Part shown: piece after piece, positions 46,033 to 56,671 of the stretch
How positions within the stretch are numbered: position 1 is the stretch's first letter
Layout: each line of letters begins with the position of its first letter
From: Nicotiana tabacum
Lineage: Eukaryota; Streptophyta; Magnoliopsida; Solanales; Solanaceae
Direction of reading: 5' to 3'
Assembly (NCBI RefSeq): GCF_000715075.1
Contig: NC_134085.1
Span: forward strand, 137,034,060-137,098,059
Length of the DNA: 64,000 nucleotides
Notes under the pieces: generated by a model
The model's database searches: none
What the model was told of the DNA's origin: nothing
What the model saw: only the letters and a program-made list of their open reading frames with translations
Position numbers and translations under genes: made by a program

Positions 46033-47576
46033 ATGACATGCATGAGGAATCTTCGGCCCAGTCTTAAAAGCCAATCTAATTCGGAAATAGTAATTCAAGA
46101 AATAGAGTGTGATAATGAATCAGAATACGACGAGGATGAGGCCTTTGAAGAGATTAGTAAAGAACTAAGCCATTTTGAAGAAAAACCCAAGCCTAACCTG
46201 AGTGATACAGAAGCAATCAATCTAGGGGACCCAGACAATATCAGAGAAACTAAGATAAGTGTCCATCTTGAACCTCAACTCAGGGAGGAGATAATTAAAG
46301 CATTGGTTGAATACAAAGATATTTTTGCATGGTCATATGACGACATGCCAGGTTTAAGCACTGATTTGATGGTTCACAAATTGCCCACTGACCCAGTATT
46401 CCCTTCTGTCAAGCAGAAGCTGAGGAAATTTAAAACTGATATGAGTGTGAAGATCAAAGAAGAGGTTACCAAGCAATTCGATGCAAAAGTTATTCGGGTC
46501 ACTCGGTATCCCACTTAGTTAGTCAATGTGGTACCTGTGCCAAAGAAGGATGGCAAGACTAGGGTATGTGTTGATTACCGTGATCTCAATAAGGCGAGTC
46601 CCAAGGACAACTTTCCACTGCCAAATATCCACAATGTAATTGATAATTGTGCCAAACACGAGATTGGATCTTTTGTGGATTGATATGCAGGCTATCACCA
46701 AATCCTAATGGATGAGGAAGATGCAGAGAAGACGACATTCATCACGCCATGAGGAACATACTGCTATAGGGTTATGCCATTTGGTTTGAAAAATGTTGGG
46801 GCAACTTACATGAGGGCAATGACAACCATATTCCACGACATGATACATAGAGAGATCGAGGTCTATGTGGATGAAGTAATCATAAAGTCCAGAATGCAGT
46901 CTGATCATGTCAGAGATTTGAGAAAATTCTTGCAAAGGCTTCGCAGGTACAATCTTAACTCAATCCTGCAAAATGTGCATTTGGTGTGCCATCTGGAAAA
47001 TTGTTGGGATTCATAGTCAGCCATCGAAATATTGAATTAGACCCATCAAAGATCAAAGCTATACAAGAGTTGCCACCCCTAAGGAACAAGACTGAGGTGA
47101 TGAGTCTATTGGGGATATTGAATTACATCAGCAGGTTTATTGCTCAGCTTACGACAACTTGTGAGCCTATCTTCAAACTGCTGAAGAAAGATGTCGCGGT
47201 CAAGTGGACAGATAAGTGTCAGGAAGCATTTGATAAGATAAAAGGGTACTTGTCAAACCCACCTGTGTTGGTGCCACCAGAACCGGGGAGACCGTTGATT
47301 CTGTATTTGACGGTCCTGGACAATTCCTTTGGCTGCGTATTGGGTCAGCATGACATCACCGGTAGGAAGGAGCAAGCCATCTATTATCTCAGCAAGAAGT
47401 TAACGTCTTACGAGGTTAAGTACACTTACCTTGAGAGGACATGGTGCGTCCTAACTTGGGTAGCACAGAAGTTGAAGCACTATTTGTCCTCTTACACTAC
47501 TTACCTCATCTCTCGTTTGGATCCGTTAAAGTATATCTTTTAGAAGCCTATGCCTACAGGGAGGCTCACAAAATGA
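46033..47576 (+). pseudogene. Reverse transcriptase and first RNase H of O, broken
   Basis: An acidic N-terminal segment, then gypsy RT: EIIKALVEYKDIFAWSYDDM, VNVVPVPKKDGKTRVCVDYR (catalytic block A begins), YRVMPFGLKNVGATY and IEVYVDEVIIK (46864-46875), in which YVDD is YVDE. A frameshift near 46975 continues as [18 protein letters not shown], the RT thumb. The RNase H part follows ([46 protein letters not shown]). Stops fall at 46518, 46683 and 46752, among others. The enzyme would copy element RNA; this copy is inactive. Confidence 0.88.
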
Positions 47577-47579
47577 CAA

Positions 47580-48095
47580 ATCTTGCTCACAGAATTTGAC
47601 ATCGTCTATGTGACTAGGACTGCGATGAAAGCCCAGGCATTGGCCAATCATTTGGCTGAGAACCCAGTGGATGAGGAATATAAGCCTTTGAAGACTTACT
47701 TCCCTGATGAAGAGGTAATGCACATAGATGAGTGGGGACCAGTTGGGGAGCCAGGGTGTAAACTTTTCTTTGACGGAACTGCTAATATGAAGGGCGTTGG
47801 GATAGGAGCCGTACTTAGTTCTGAAACGGGGCATCACTACCCTGTTACTGCTCAACTTCGTTTCTACTGTACTAACAACATGGATGAGTACGAGGCGTAC
47901 ATTTTGGGTTTGAGGTTGGCTGCAGACATGGGTGTCCAGTAAGTCTTGGTCTTGGGAGACTCGGACCTTCTGGTGCACCAGATCTAAGGGGAATGGGAAA
48001 CACGGGAAACTCATACCATACCGGCAATGTTTGCATGATCTTTGTCGGCGGTTTTGATCAGTAGAGTTCAGGCATATCCCAAGGATCCATAATGA
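47580..48095 (+). pseudogene. Second (archaeal-type) RNase H of O, broken
   Basis: KLFFDGTANMKGVGIGAVL carries the first acidic residue, NNMDEYEAYILGLRLAADMG the Glu, and VLVLGDSDLLVHQI the next Asp. The order and the DEYEA motif fit the extra RNase H of the Tat lineage. Stops at 47940 and 47985 and frame loss beyond make it inactive. Confidence 0.8.
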
Positions 48096-48108
48096 GGTTG
48101 CCGACGCT

Positions 48109-49478
48109 TTGGCTACTTTGGCGTCAATGTTACATCACCCAGATAAGGCTTATGTTGACCCTTTGCATATTCAGGTCCATGATCAGCATGCTTACTATAA
48201 TGTGGTGGAAGAAGAACTTGACGATGAGCCTTGGTTTCATGATATCAAGGAATATATTAGGATGGGGGTGTATCCAATACAAGCTACAGGTGATCAAAAG
48301 AGAACAATTAGGCGGTTGACAAGCAGCTTTTTCTTCAGCGGAGGGGTTTTGTACAAAAGGACTCCAGATCTTGGACTACTGAGATGCATAGATGCTAGGC
48401 AAGCCACAGCTATTATGACCGAAGTACATTCTGGAGTCTGTGGACCGCACATGAGTGAGTACGTGCTGGCAAAGAAGATTCTCCGAGCAGGTTATTATTG
48501 GCTCATTATGGAGCGAGATTGTATCAGTTTCGTGCGTAAATGTCATCAGTTCCAAGTGCATGGAGATTTGATTCATTCTCCACCATCTGAATTACACACA
48601 ATGTCTGCACCATGGCTTTTTGTTGCGTGGGGCATGGATGTCATTGGGCCAATTGAGCCATCAGCATCAAATGGGCACATGTTCATTTTAGTGGCCATCG
48701 ACTATTTCACCAAGTGGGTAGAGGCTAAAACGTTCAAGTCCGTAACCAAGAAAGCGGTGGTTGATTTTGTGCACTCAAATATCATTTATCGGTTTGGGAT
48801 ACCAAAGGTGATCATTATAGACAATGGGGCTAATCTCAATAGTCATCTGATGAAAGAGGTATGTCAGCAATTCAAGATTATGCATCGCAATTCCACCCCT
48901 TACCGCCCCAAGGAAAACAGAGCAGCTGAGGCGGCCAACAAGAATATAAAAAAGATACTTCGGAAAATGGTGGAAGGTTCCAGGTAATGGCATGAGAAGC
49001 TACCTTTTGCATTGTTGGGCTATCGCACTACTGTTCGCACTTCAGTAGGGGCAACTCCTTATTTGTTGGTATATGGTACTGAGGCGGTGATACCTGCGGA
49101 AATTAAATCTCGTCCCTTCGGATTGTCGCTGAGGCCGGAATTGATGATGATGAATGGGTCAAAACTCGCTTGGAACAGTTAAGTTTAATTGATGAGAAAA
49201 GATTAGCATCAGTGTGCCATGGCCAGTTGTATCAACAGAGAATGGCAAGAGCATATAATAAGAAGGTGTGTCCACGGAGGTTTGAAGTGGGTCAGTTAGT
49301 ATTGAAACGTATCCTTCCTCATCAGGCTAAAGCGAGAGGCAAGTTTGCCCCAAACTGGCAGGGGCCGTTCATCGTGACGAGAGTATTGTCCAATGGTGCT
49401 TTGTATTTAACAGATGTAGAAGGTAAATGTGTAGAAATGACCATCAATTTTGATGCGGTCAAAAGATATTATGTATGA
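48109..49478 (+). pseudogene. Integrase of O, broken
   Basis: Zinc-binding HHCC region: EVHSGVCGPH followed by RKCHQFQVHGD, where the second Cys is Phe. The catalytic core has WGMDVIGPI, IIDNGANLNS and PKENRAAEAANK, so the D, D and E are all present. The ORF closes at a stop at 48987 (SRxWHEKL) and continues in frame-shifted form to 49478 (FEVGQLVLKRILPHQAKARG, FAPNWQGPFIVTRV), the C-terminal DNA-binding domain. There is no chromodomain, as expected for Tat/Ogre. Confidence 0.88.
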
Positions 49479-49840
49479 TCTCTTCGGTTAAATTATGTTT
49501 GTTTGTAATTGGCATATTTTGAAGATTGGAATGACGAAGACATTTTGTTCTGCTATCTAAACACTTTACCCTTTGTTACCCCTTTGAGCCTTATTTATTT
49601 TCTTTCATACCCCTTTTCGGAATCAGTAGCAAAGATTAGAAACGCAAGCGTGAAAATAAGTAAAGGAAAAAGAGAAAAGGAAAAGAAGAAAAAGAGAGAA
49701 AAGAAGAAAGAAAAAACAAAAAAAAACAACAACAACAACAAAACAACAAAAAGAGAAAAAGAAGAAAGAAAAGAAAAGAGGAGAAAGAGGAAGAAAAGGA
49801 AAGAAAAATCACAACAACAAAGTAATTCCTATGACGTGAA
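49479..49840 (+). other. Post-pol spacer with purine tract
   Basis: Non-coding. 49500-49620 matches segment P at 27955-28075. 49655-49815 is a GAAA-rich tract ahead of boundary motif f. Confidence 0.65.
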
Positions 49841-49895
49841 GTACGTTCAACCTGATTCCTTTTAAAGGATACGTAGGCAGCCTCATGGTTTGGTC
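49841..49895 (+). ncRNA. Boundary motif copy f (pol|3' region) in O
   Basis: TACG (49842-49845) pairs with CGTA (49872-49875). Inner TCCTTT/AAAGGA (tight loop). Third stem AGCC/GGTT. The flanking CTGATTC and GATACGTAGGCA are conserved. Confidence 0.48.
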
Positions 49896-52346
49896 CCATA
49901 AAAACAAAATCCAAAAGTCCCCAAGCAAAGAAACTAGGGCATAATTTGTGGTTGTTGCAAGAAATCTGATTCTAAAAGTTGTAATTTTGAACCCATTTGA
50001 ATTGTTTTGAGTCTCTGATACCCTTTATTTCTAACCCTATCCAAAAGCCCATATTACGGTCCAAAGAAAGACCTTCCGATCAGTCTTCAAGAAATGTCAA
50101 GTCAAGCAAGGAGAGGTAATTCATATCAGGGGTAACACTCTAGTCCAAGCAGAAAAATGTTAAAAATGAGAGAGTCTTATTGGTGAAAACTCTCACGGGC
50201 ACCATAAGGAGACGAGAGTTGAGAGAAATAAAAAATGAGAGAGTCTTATTGGTGTAAACCCACATGGGCACCGTAAAGCGAAATTGAGTTGAGAGATGAA
50301 CAAATGAGAGAGGCTTGTTGGTGAAAACCCTTTAGGGCACCGCAGGCCGAACAAGGTCAAGGTTTTGGTGAAGAAATCAGGTTATGGAAACTCCCGGTCA
50401 ACAAAGTATGACAACTGAAAGTTGGTTGGTTGGACAGGATGGGCCGACTAATCCGAAGTGCATGTCTTGATCATTAGTGCCAGCTGCTCCACTCAGATAA
50501 GTCGCTTTTCTTTTTCCCCTTCAGATAGTCTTCCGGTTTTGGATTTTTCTCATCCTTAACTCTGAAAGTCATTGCATTTCATTTCTTTTGGGTTTATTTT
50601 TCTAAGATGTTCCCAATGTCAATTCTGTTTAAGCAAATAAGAAGGAATTTCAAAACTTACTATCAACTTCCATAGTTGCACAAGGCGCAGGGCGACCAAG
50701 GCATTGCTAGAGGTAGTATGATGTGAAATGGGGTATAAAAGGTTAGTGGAAGTTCCATCGGTGAAACGGTTCGGTAATTTCGTGGGAAATGCAGAGGTTC
50801 AAACAGATGGTTCAGAGATGTAACACAACGGTTTGGGTATAGAACACTCGGGTCATCCAAGGTCATGGGGTTTGAAAGTCAGTCGGGAGGTCAAGCGGCT
50901 CTTGGCCAGTTCAGAGGAAGTCAATCAAAACAAAGCACGACAACGTGGAGACTTTCAGCAAGAACGTCAAGATTTTTCTTTGACTGAAATAGGGGCAGAA
51001 AGTTTCTGATTGTTCGGGGAAACCCTCCATAGGGGAAAAGCAAGCACCAGACAGATCTGATTTTGATTTTCAGGGCCCTCCTGTAAAATGGGACCTAGCT
51101 TAGAAATCGAAACAATCATAAGTAGCAAAATCTAGCATAAGTGTACCCCAAGGAATATAAATTGGTTTCAAAGTTTGCATGTTTAAAACAGGATTTCTTT
51201 AAGAGTTGTCAGGACTCTCCTGAATAATGGGACCTAGCTTTAAAATTTTCATTGGATAACAAAATTTAGCGTAAGTTCTGCTGTAGGGTAGTATAATTCA
51301 GTTGTTAAAAGTTGTCACGCATAAGATAAGACTTGATTTTTGATTTTCAGGACGCTCCTAGATAATGGGATGTAGTTTTAAGACCTTCTTAGATAACAAG
51401 ATTAGCGGAAGTCACACCTTTAGAGGATATAATTTAGATTTTAAAACCATCATTTAACTAAGAGTTTTCAGGACCCTCCTGGATAATGGGATGTAGTTTT
51501 AAAATTTGCTTGGATAACAAGACTTAGCATAAGACATACCTTCAGAAGACATAATTTAGCTTTAAAATTGTCATTTAAATAGGAGTTGTCAGGACCCTCC
51601 TGGATAACGGGATCTAGCTTTCAAATTCTTGATAATGTTTGGTAACATGATTCAGTTTAACACTCACAGATGTTCCCATCTACCAAACTGGGGCAGAAAA
51701 TTTTCTTTGTTTTGTCTATTTTTGTTGAAATCAGGAACCCACTTGGAGAACAGGGAGAAGCAGTTCGAGTTCAACAGTCAGGCACCCACCTGGAGAGCAC
51801 GGGAATACAATTCAAGTTCAGCAGTCAGGCGCCCACCTGGAGAGCACGAGAATACAATTCAAGTTTAGCAGTCAGGCGCCCACCTGGAGAGCACGGGAAT
51901 ATAATTCAAGTTCAGCAGTCAGGCATTCACCTAGAGAAAGGGGAATACAATTCAAGTTCAACAGTCAGGCGTCCACCTGGAGAGCACGGGAATACAATTC
52001 AAGTTCAGTAGTCAGGAGCCCACCTGGAGAGCACGGGAATACAATTCAAGTTCAACAGTTAGGTGCCCACCTAGAGAGCATGGGAATACAGTTCAAGTTC
52101 AGCAATCAGGCGTCCACCTGAAGAAAGAGAAAACATCTCAGATTACAATTCAAGCCGGCAACAAATCAACATGGCAACAAGAGCTGCAAGATCAAGTTTG
52201 AAGATTAGATAGGATTTCTTGTAATTCATAGATCATAGTTTAGTCTAGCTTCTTTTGTTTTGTCATGGTGTAATAAGGGGTTCAGTAAGCAGTAGCAACA
52301 ACAGTAAAATCACAATTTCATGGTAGTCCCAGCTACCGAAACCTCC
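49896..52346 (+). other. 3' region of element O, repeat-rich
   Basis: Contains three diverged units (50160-50350) of about 64 bp with GAGAGTCTTATTGGTGAAAA and CTCTC. It also has five units of 120-140 bp (51070-51620) with CAGGACCCTCCTGGATAATG, and the 47-bp array listed separately. Nothing coding is credible. Confidence 0.7.
51750..52130. repeat. 47-bp tandem array, about eight units
   Basis: Unit AGTCAGGCGCCCACCTGGAG plus AGCACGGGAATACAATTCAA. CAGG/CCTG can pair in each unit. Its reverse complement matches the array of M at 19690-20360. Confidence 0.9.
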
Positions 52347-52349
52347 CGA

Positions 52350-52412
52350 ACTACACTGACCTGATTCCTTTATAACCAAGGATATGTAGGCAACCTTGGA
52401 AGCAAGGTGCGG
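52350..52412 (+). ncRNA. Boundary motif copy g (3' region|PPT) in O
   Basis: CTACA (52351-52355) pairs with TGTAG (52385-52389), a double change from CTACG/CGTAG. Inner TCCTT/AAGGA. Third stem CCTTG/CAAGG. Confidence 0.52.
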
Positions 52413-52510
52413 TCAAATCTTTCAAAAGTGCTTCCCATAGAGTATTCAAACGGGCAAAAATCGCTCGTATCCGCTCACTTTATCTTTGCACGAAAACTCT
52501 TCGTGTTTCC

Positions 52511-52527
52511 GAGCAAAGAGGGGCAGC
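52511..52527 (+). promoter_or_regulatory. Polypurine tract of O
   Basis: GAGCAAAGAGGGGCAGC directly precedes the 3' LTR, where plus-strand DNA synthesis is primed. Confidence 0.75.
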
Positions 52528-55500
52528 TGTGAGCACGTGATTTTTGCCCGAACAATAATATTCCTACAAAGGTCACAAATGGATCTTTCTTTTGAGTGTT
52601 TATTATTTTAGGAATTTATAGTAAGGGTTTGCATTTAATTACATTTTACTGCATATTTAATATAAAAAAAATCATGGTAAATACTTTAAAAAGGGTCAAA
52701 TTTCATGCGTTGCATTTTTTTTTTAAAAAAAATCCAAAATATTGGTTATTATTACATTTTTTAGCTCTTAGTTTCAAAATTAGTAATTTCTTTGCATTAG
52801 CTTTAAGTTAATTAGTTATGTTTATGTTTTAAATAATTAATTAATATAATTTTAAAAATTAGATTTTAATCTAGGATTTTTAGTTAAACTTATTAGTTTA
52901 AAAAAAATAATAAAAAAAAATGATAACAAGAAGGGAGAAGCCTTGAAATGGGACCAAAACCAATTTATAAGCCCAATTCTAGCCCCAAAAGCCCTTAGCC
53001 CAACACCTCCTCTCTTTCACTTAAATCCCCAAAATTTGTGAGCCAATTTATTCCACAACCCGCCAGCCCACATCTCTGACCCGCCCCATTCCCCAAACAT
53101 GTAACCCCTATTATAACATTTTTCCCAAACGAAACCCTAAACCTAGAGAACCCAAAGCGGCGCCCCAGCCCCTATCCCCGATTCTACTCGCCCAAATCCG
53201 TCCAACTCGGTTGAGTTTCAGAACGAGTTCCACCCCGAACGCCTTGCACATGGTCTTCGCCTCTCTCTCCAACGTGGCATAACCGTCTCTGACAGAATAT
53301 TTTCAGCATTTAGCCATTTTCACGCGCTTTTGAAGTCTTGGGACGAATCTCAGTTAATTGGGAGTTATTGGATGCGAGAAATCACATCCACGCCTTCCAT
53401 TTGTCCGTTTTTTGTTCTTTGTGGGATTTTTCGTGGTTTTTTTTCGTATTCAGAGGGAATATTTGGAGATTTCTTGGAGAGGAGGGCAGAAGCTTCGAGA
53501 ATATCTGAGGGTCTATATAAGGTGAGGATATTTCTTTGAAGGGGGGTCTTTTTTTTGGGGTTGTTTTGTTATTCCAGAAATTAGAGAGGATTCTTAGAGA
53601 GAAAATTTGAGGAGATTTAGGGTTCTTTGAGTTCTTTTCTTAAAGTTCTTCAAGTTTAAGATTGCATTTTTCAGAAAACAAGACAAAAAAAAATAGTAGT
53701 CTGAGTTTGATTTGTTTGAGCTTTACTTCATTTCGAAAAAAATTAGAAAATTACCAAAAAAAAAAAGAAAAAAAAAATTCAGTATTTTTTTTTATCTTTG
53801 GTTCTCAAGAATGGAGTTGGATTAAAGTTTGAGTTGGAGTTTTGTATTTGGGTTCGGGATCCCGGCCTCCGTTGCTGAATTCATAGCTATTTTCTGAGCA
53901 TTTGTTTATTGTATCCACACTTCTTACTTCTGAAATATTAAAATCGATTGCAGTTCTATACTCTCAGGTGCATCCCTCTTTTATTTTTGTTTAAATTTGT
54001 TTTGTCGTGAAATGAAACAAGTTTTTTTTGTTTTGTTTGTGACCTATACGACTAAAATCTGTTAGTTAACTTGTCATCAATCGAAAATTTGATGAAGCTT
54101 GTGTGACGACTTAAGCGTTTCTTGGGTGGTAATAACCTGATGTGTAGGTTTATAGACGTTTTTTTTAAAAAAAAAAGTCAGTTGGTTCTAAATATCTGAG
54201 ATGAGTGAATCATGTGAAAGAAAAAGGGTATTTGCTGTGTTTGGGTTGGGATCTATACTCTAGTATAGGAAATTGGATTGTAATCACTATAGAGATATCC
54301 ATGTATTAAGTTCTAGATTTAGAATAGATGCTTTTGTTTGCTTTTTTTTAGTTGGTTGTTTACTATCATTTTCTTGGTAGTTGCTACAGTAGCATCATAT
54401 TAGATTTCATTTGGGAATTTTCAACATATTTTAAGGATAACCAAATGTTAGAGTTGTAACCCATTTTGATGTTGGTCTGCTTTTGTGCCATCTCTTTGTT
54501 CCTCCTTTTGGCTTAATTGTTTTTTGCACAATCTCTGATATTTTCCGTATTTCACCTTTTTGTTGGTTTTAAATCGAGGTGCTTTAATGGACCCTTGAAG
54601 TCGTTTCTCCACTTTATCCTTATTCTGCAATTATACTATAACTATCCGCTACTAGTAGGATAACAATAGAGATAAAGACTGAGTGTAGAGTTTTTTTTTA
54701 TCTATGAAAAAGCAGTGTGAAATCATGTGAATCTGCTTTCTCTTTCTATGACTCGTGGAGTGCATAACAGTTTGTAATATTTAATAGACAATTCATATTT
54801 TTGGCCTTCCATTTTTCTGTCATCATATCCCATAGAATCGAACATGTCAATTGCCGGAATATAGGGACTGTTAACTTGTCGAATCTGCTGCTCATGTGTT
54901 GTTCTGCATTTTCTTAGTTTCCACCAAATGATTTTCTATTTTGGCTACAATAAAAGAAATATTTTTGAAAGGATCATTGGCTTTGCCACTGAGGTATATG
55001 CTATAATCTGGTTTTGTTGAAGTTCAGTGCTTATGTTCTTTACCACTTTTCTGCCTTGTGTCCTAATGATTATTTTATATTTTAATTCTTGCCGCTAAAA
55101 GATATGTTTTCTGAGTTCTATTGGCCTAGCTTCGTTAGCATGTTTAAATAATTTACTTCCACCGATGTGTTTTATGGCTTTTTGTTTTGATAATATATGA
55201 ACCTTGCAAATCCCAATTTTAGGAAAGCGAGTCATGAATATTCGTGGTTTGCTTTAGACACGTAATATCACGACTACGGGTACAGTTCCCGTGACGTAAT
55301 TGTGATACTTAATTTCGAATTAAGTTTTAAATATGAACATCCTTAGTTAATTGCTTTTTCCTTTAATAAAATTGAGGTGTGTCGTGCCAAATAAAATTGC
55401 AAAATTGCACGGCCCTCGCTTAATTAGTATTTTTATCCTTAGAAATCGAGGTGCGCCATTTAGTAAATTTCCATGGCCCTTCAAAGTTGAGAAATTCGTA

Positions 55501-56030
55501 GTTGCTTTAGGCGCGTTGTTTAATAATTTACCTTCTTAAACTCGGGTGCGCATTTATGTGACCCAAATCTAAATCTCAACAACGTTAGATAAAATATGTC
55601 GAGAGCCGCGGGTGCATTTATGTGATGTGGTTTGAGACGTATTTTAAACGACGTTGCAATTTTCCTTAGAAATGATTAAAGCGGTTAATAAGTTAAAATG
55701 GCACCATAGGCTAAAACATGTATTAAAATCAGATAATAGGCCAAATATAACAGTTGAGCGACCGTGCTAGAACCACGGAATTCGGGAATGCCTAACACCT
55801 TCTCCCGGGTTAACAGAATTTCTTACCCGGATTTCTGTGTTCGCAGACTATAATACAGAGTCAATCTTTCCTCGATTCGGGATTTGAAACCGGTGACTTG
55901 GGGCACTATAAATCATCCCAAGTAACGACTCTGAATTTTAAATAAAATAATTCCATTTCGATTGTCATTTAAAATTGGAAAAAACTCTCTTATACCCTTG
56001 GGGGGATGTAAGTAAAAAGGAGGTGTGACA
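52528..56030 (+). repeat. 3' LTR of element O
   Basis: 3503 bp, very similar to 34798-38282 with scattered substitutions and short indels. CACGTG at 52534-52539 and TATATAA at 53514-53520. GTCCT follows at 56031. Confidence 0.93.
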
Positions 56031-56400
56031 GTCCTCACTTGACTATAAAGCCTAAGGGCTACTTTTACTTCGAGTTCAAGCAAGTCCTCATTCGATTATA
56101 AAGCCTAAGGGCTACTTTATCTTGAGTTCGAGCAAATCCTCACTCGATTATAAAGCTTAAGGGCTACTTTTATTTCGAGTTCAAGCAAGTCCTCACCCAA
56201 CTACAAAGCTCAAGGGCTAGCTTAACCCGAGTTCGAGCAAATTCTCACTCGAGGACTACCTATCAAGCCCAAGGGCTACCTTATCTCGAGTTCTAGCAAG
56301 TCTTCACTTGACTATAAAGCCTAAGGGCTACCCTCATTTAAGTTGGAGCAAATCCTTACTCGACTGTTAAGCCTAAGAGCTACTCAAACTCAAGTTCAAA
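56031..56400 (+). repeat. 53-bp tandem array of H, part 2
   Basis: Continuation of the array interrupted by O, about seven more diverged units ending near 56400. Confidence 0.85.
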
Positions 56401-56671
56401 TGGTCATTCGAGGTCTATCGATCAGAAATGGTCAGGGGCAGTACTTATTATCGGTCCTTACCATCTCAAACTTTGGACCTTCAAAAACAACCTCATAATT
56501 TTATGCTAAGGAGCTTTGACTCGCACAAAAAGATAACAGATTCAGAAGACATGGAAGGGAAAAAAGTTTTATGTATTCATCAAAACCTTTTTACAAGGGA
56601 AACACAACCCGATGGATGTTATTTACAAAAGGACAAAGGGCCTCGACAGAAATACAAAGACTAACTAAAGC

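Larger units (their letters stand above)
34798..56030 (+). mobile_element. Element O: Ogre-like Ty3/gypsy retrotransposon, 21.2 kb
   Basis: LTRs 34798-38282 (3485 bp) and 52528-56030 (3503 bp), exact GTCCT target duplication (34793-34797 and 56031-56035), primer site at 38287 and polypurine tract at 52511-52527. Order: leader, ORF1, gag, protease, RT-RNase H, second RNase H, integrase, long repeat-rich 3' region. Size, an extra ORF before gag and a second (archaeal-type) RNase H are hallmarks of Ogre/Tat elements. Stops and frameshifts occur in every gene, the protease Asp is lost and YVDD is YVDE, so this copy is dead. Confidence 0.92.
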
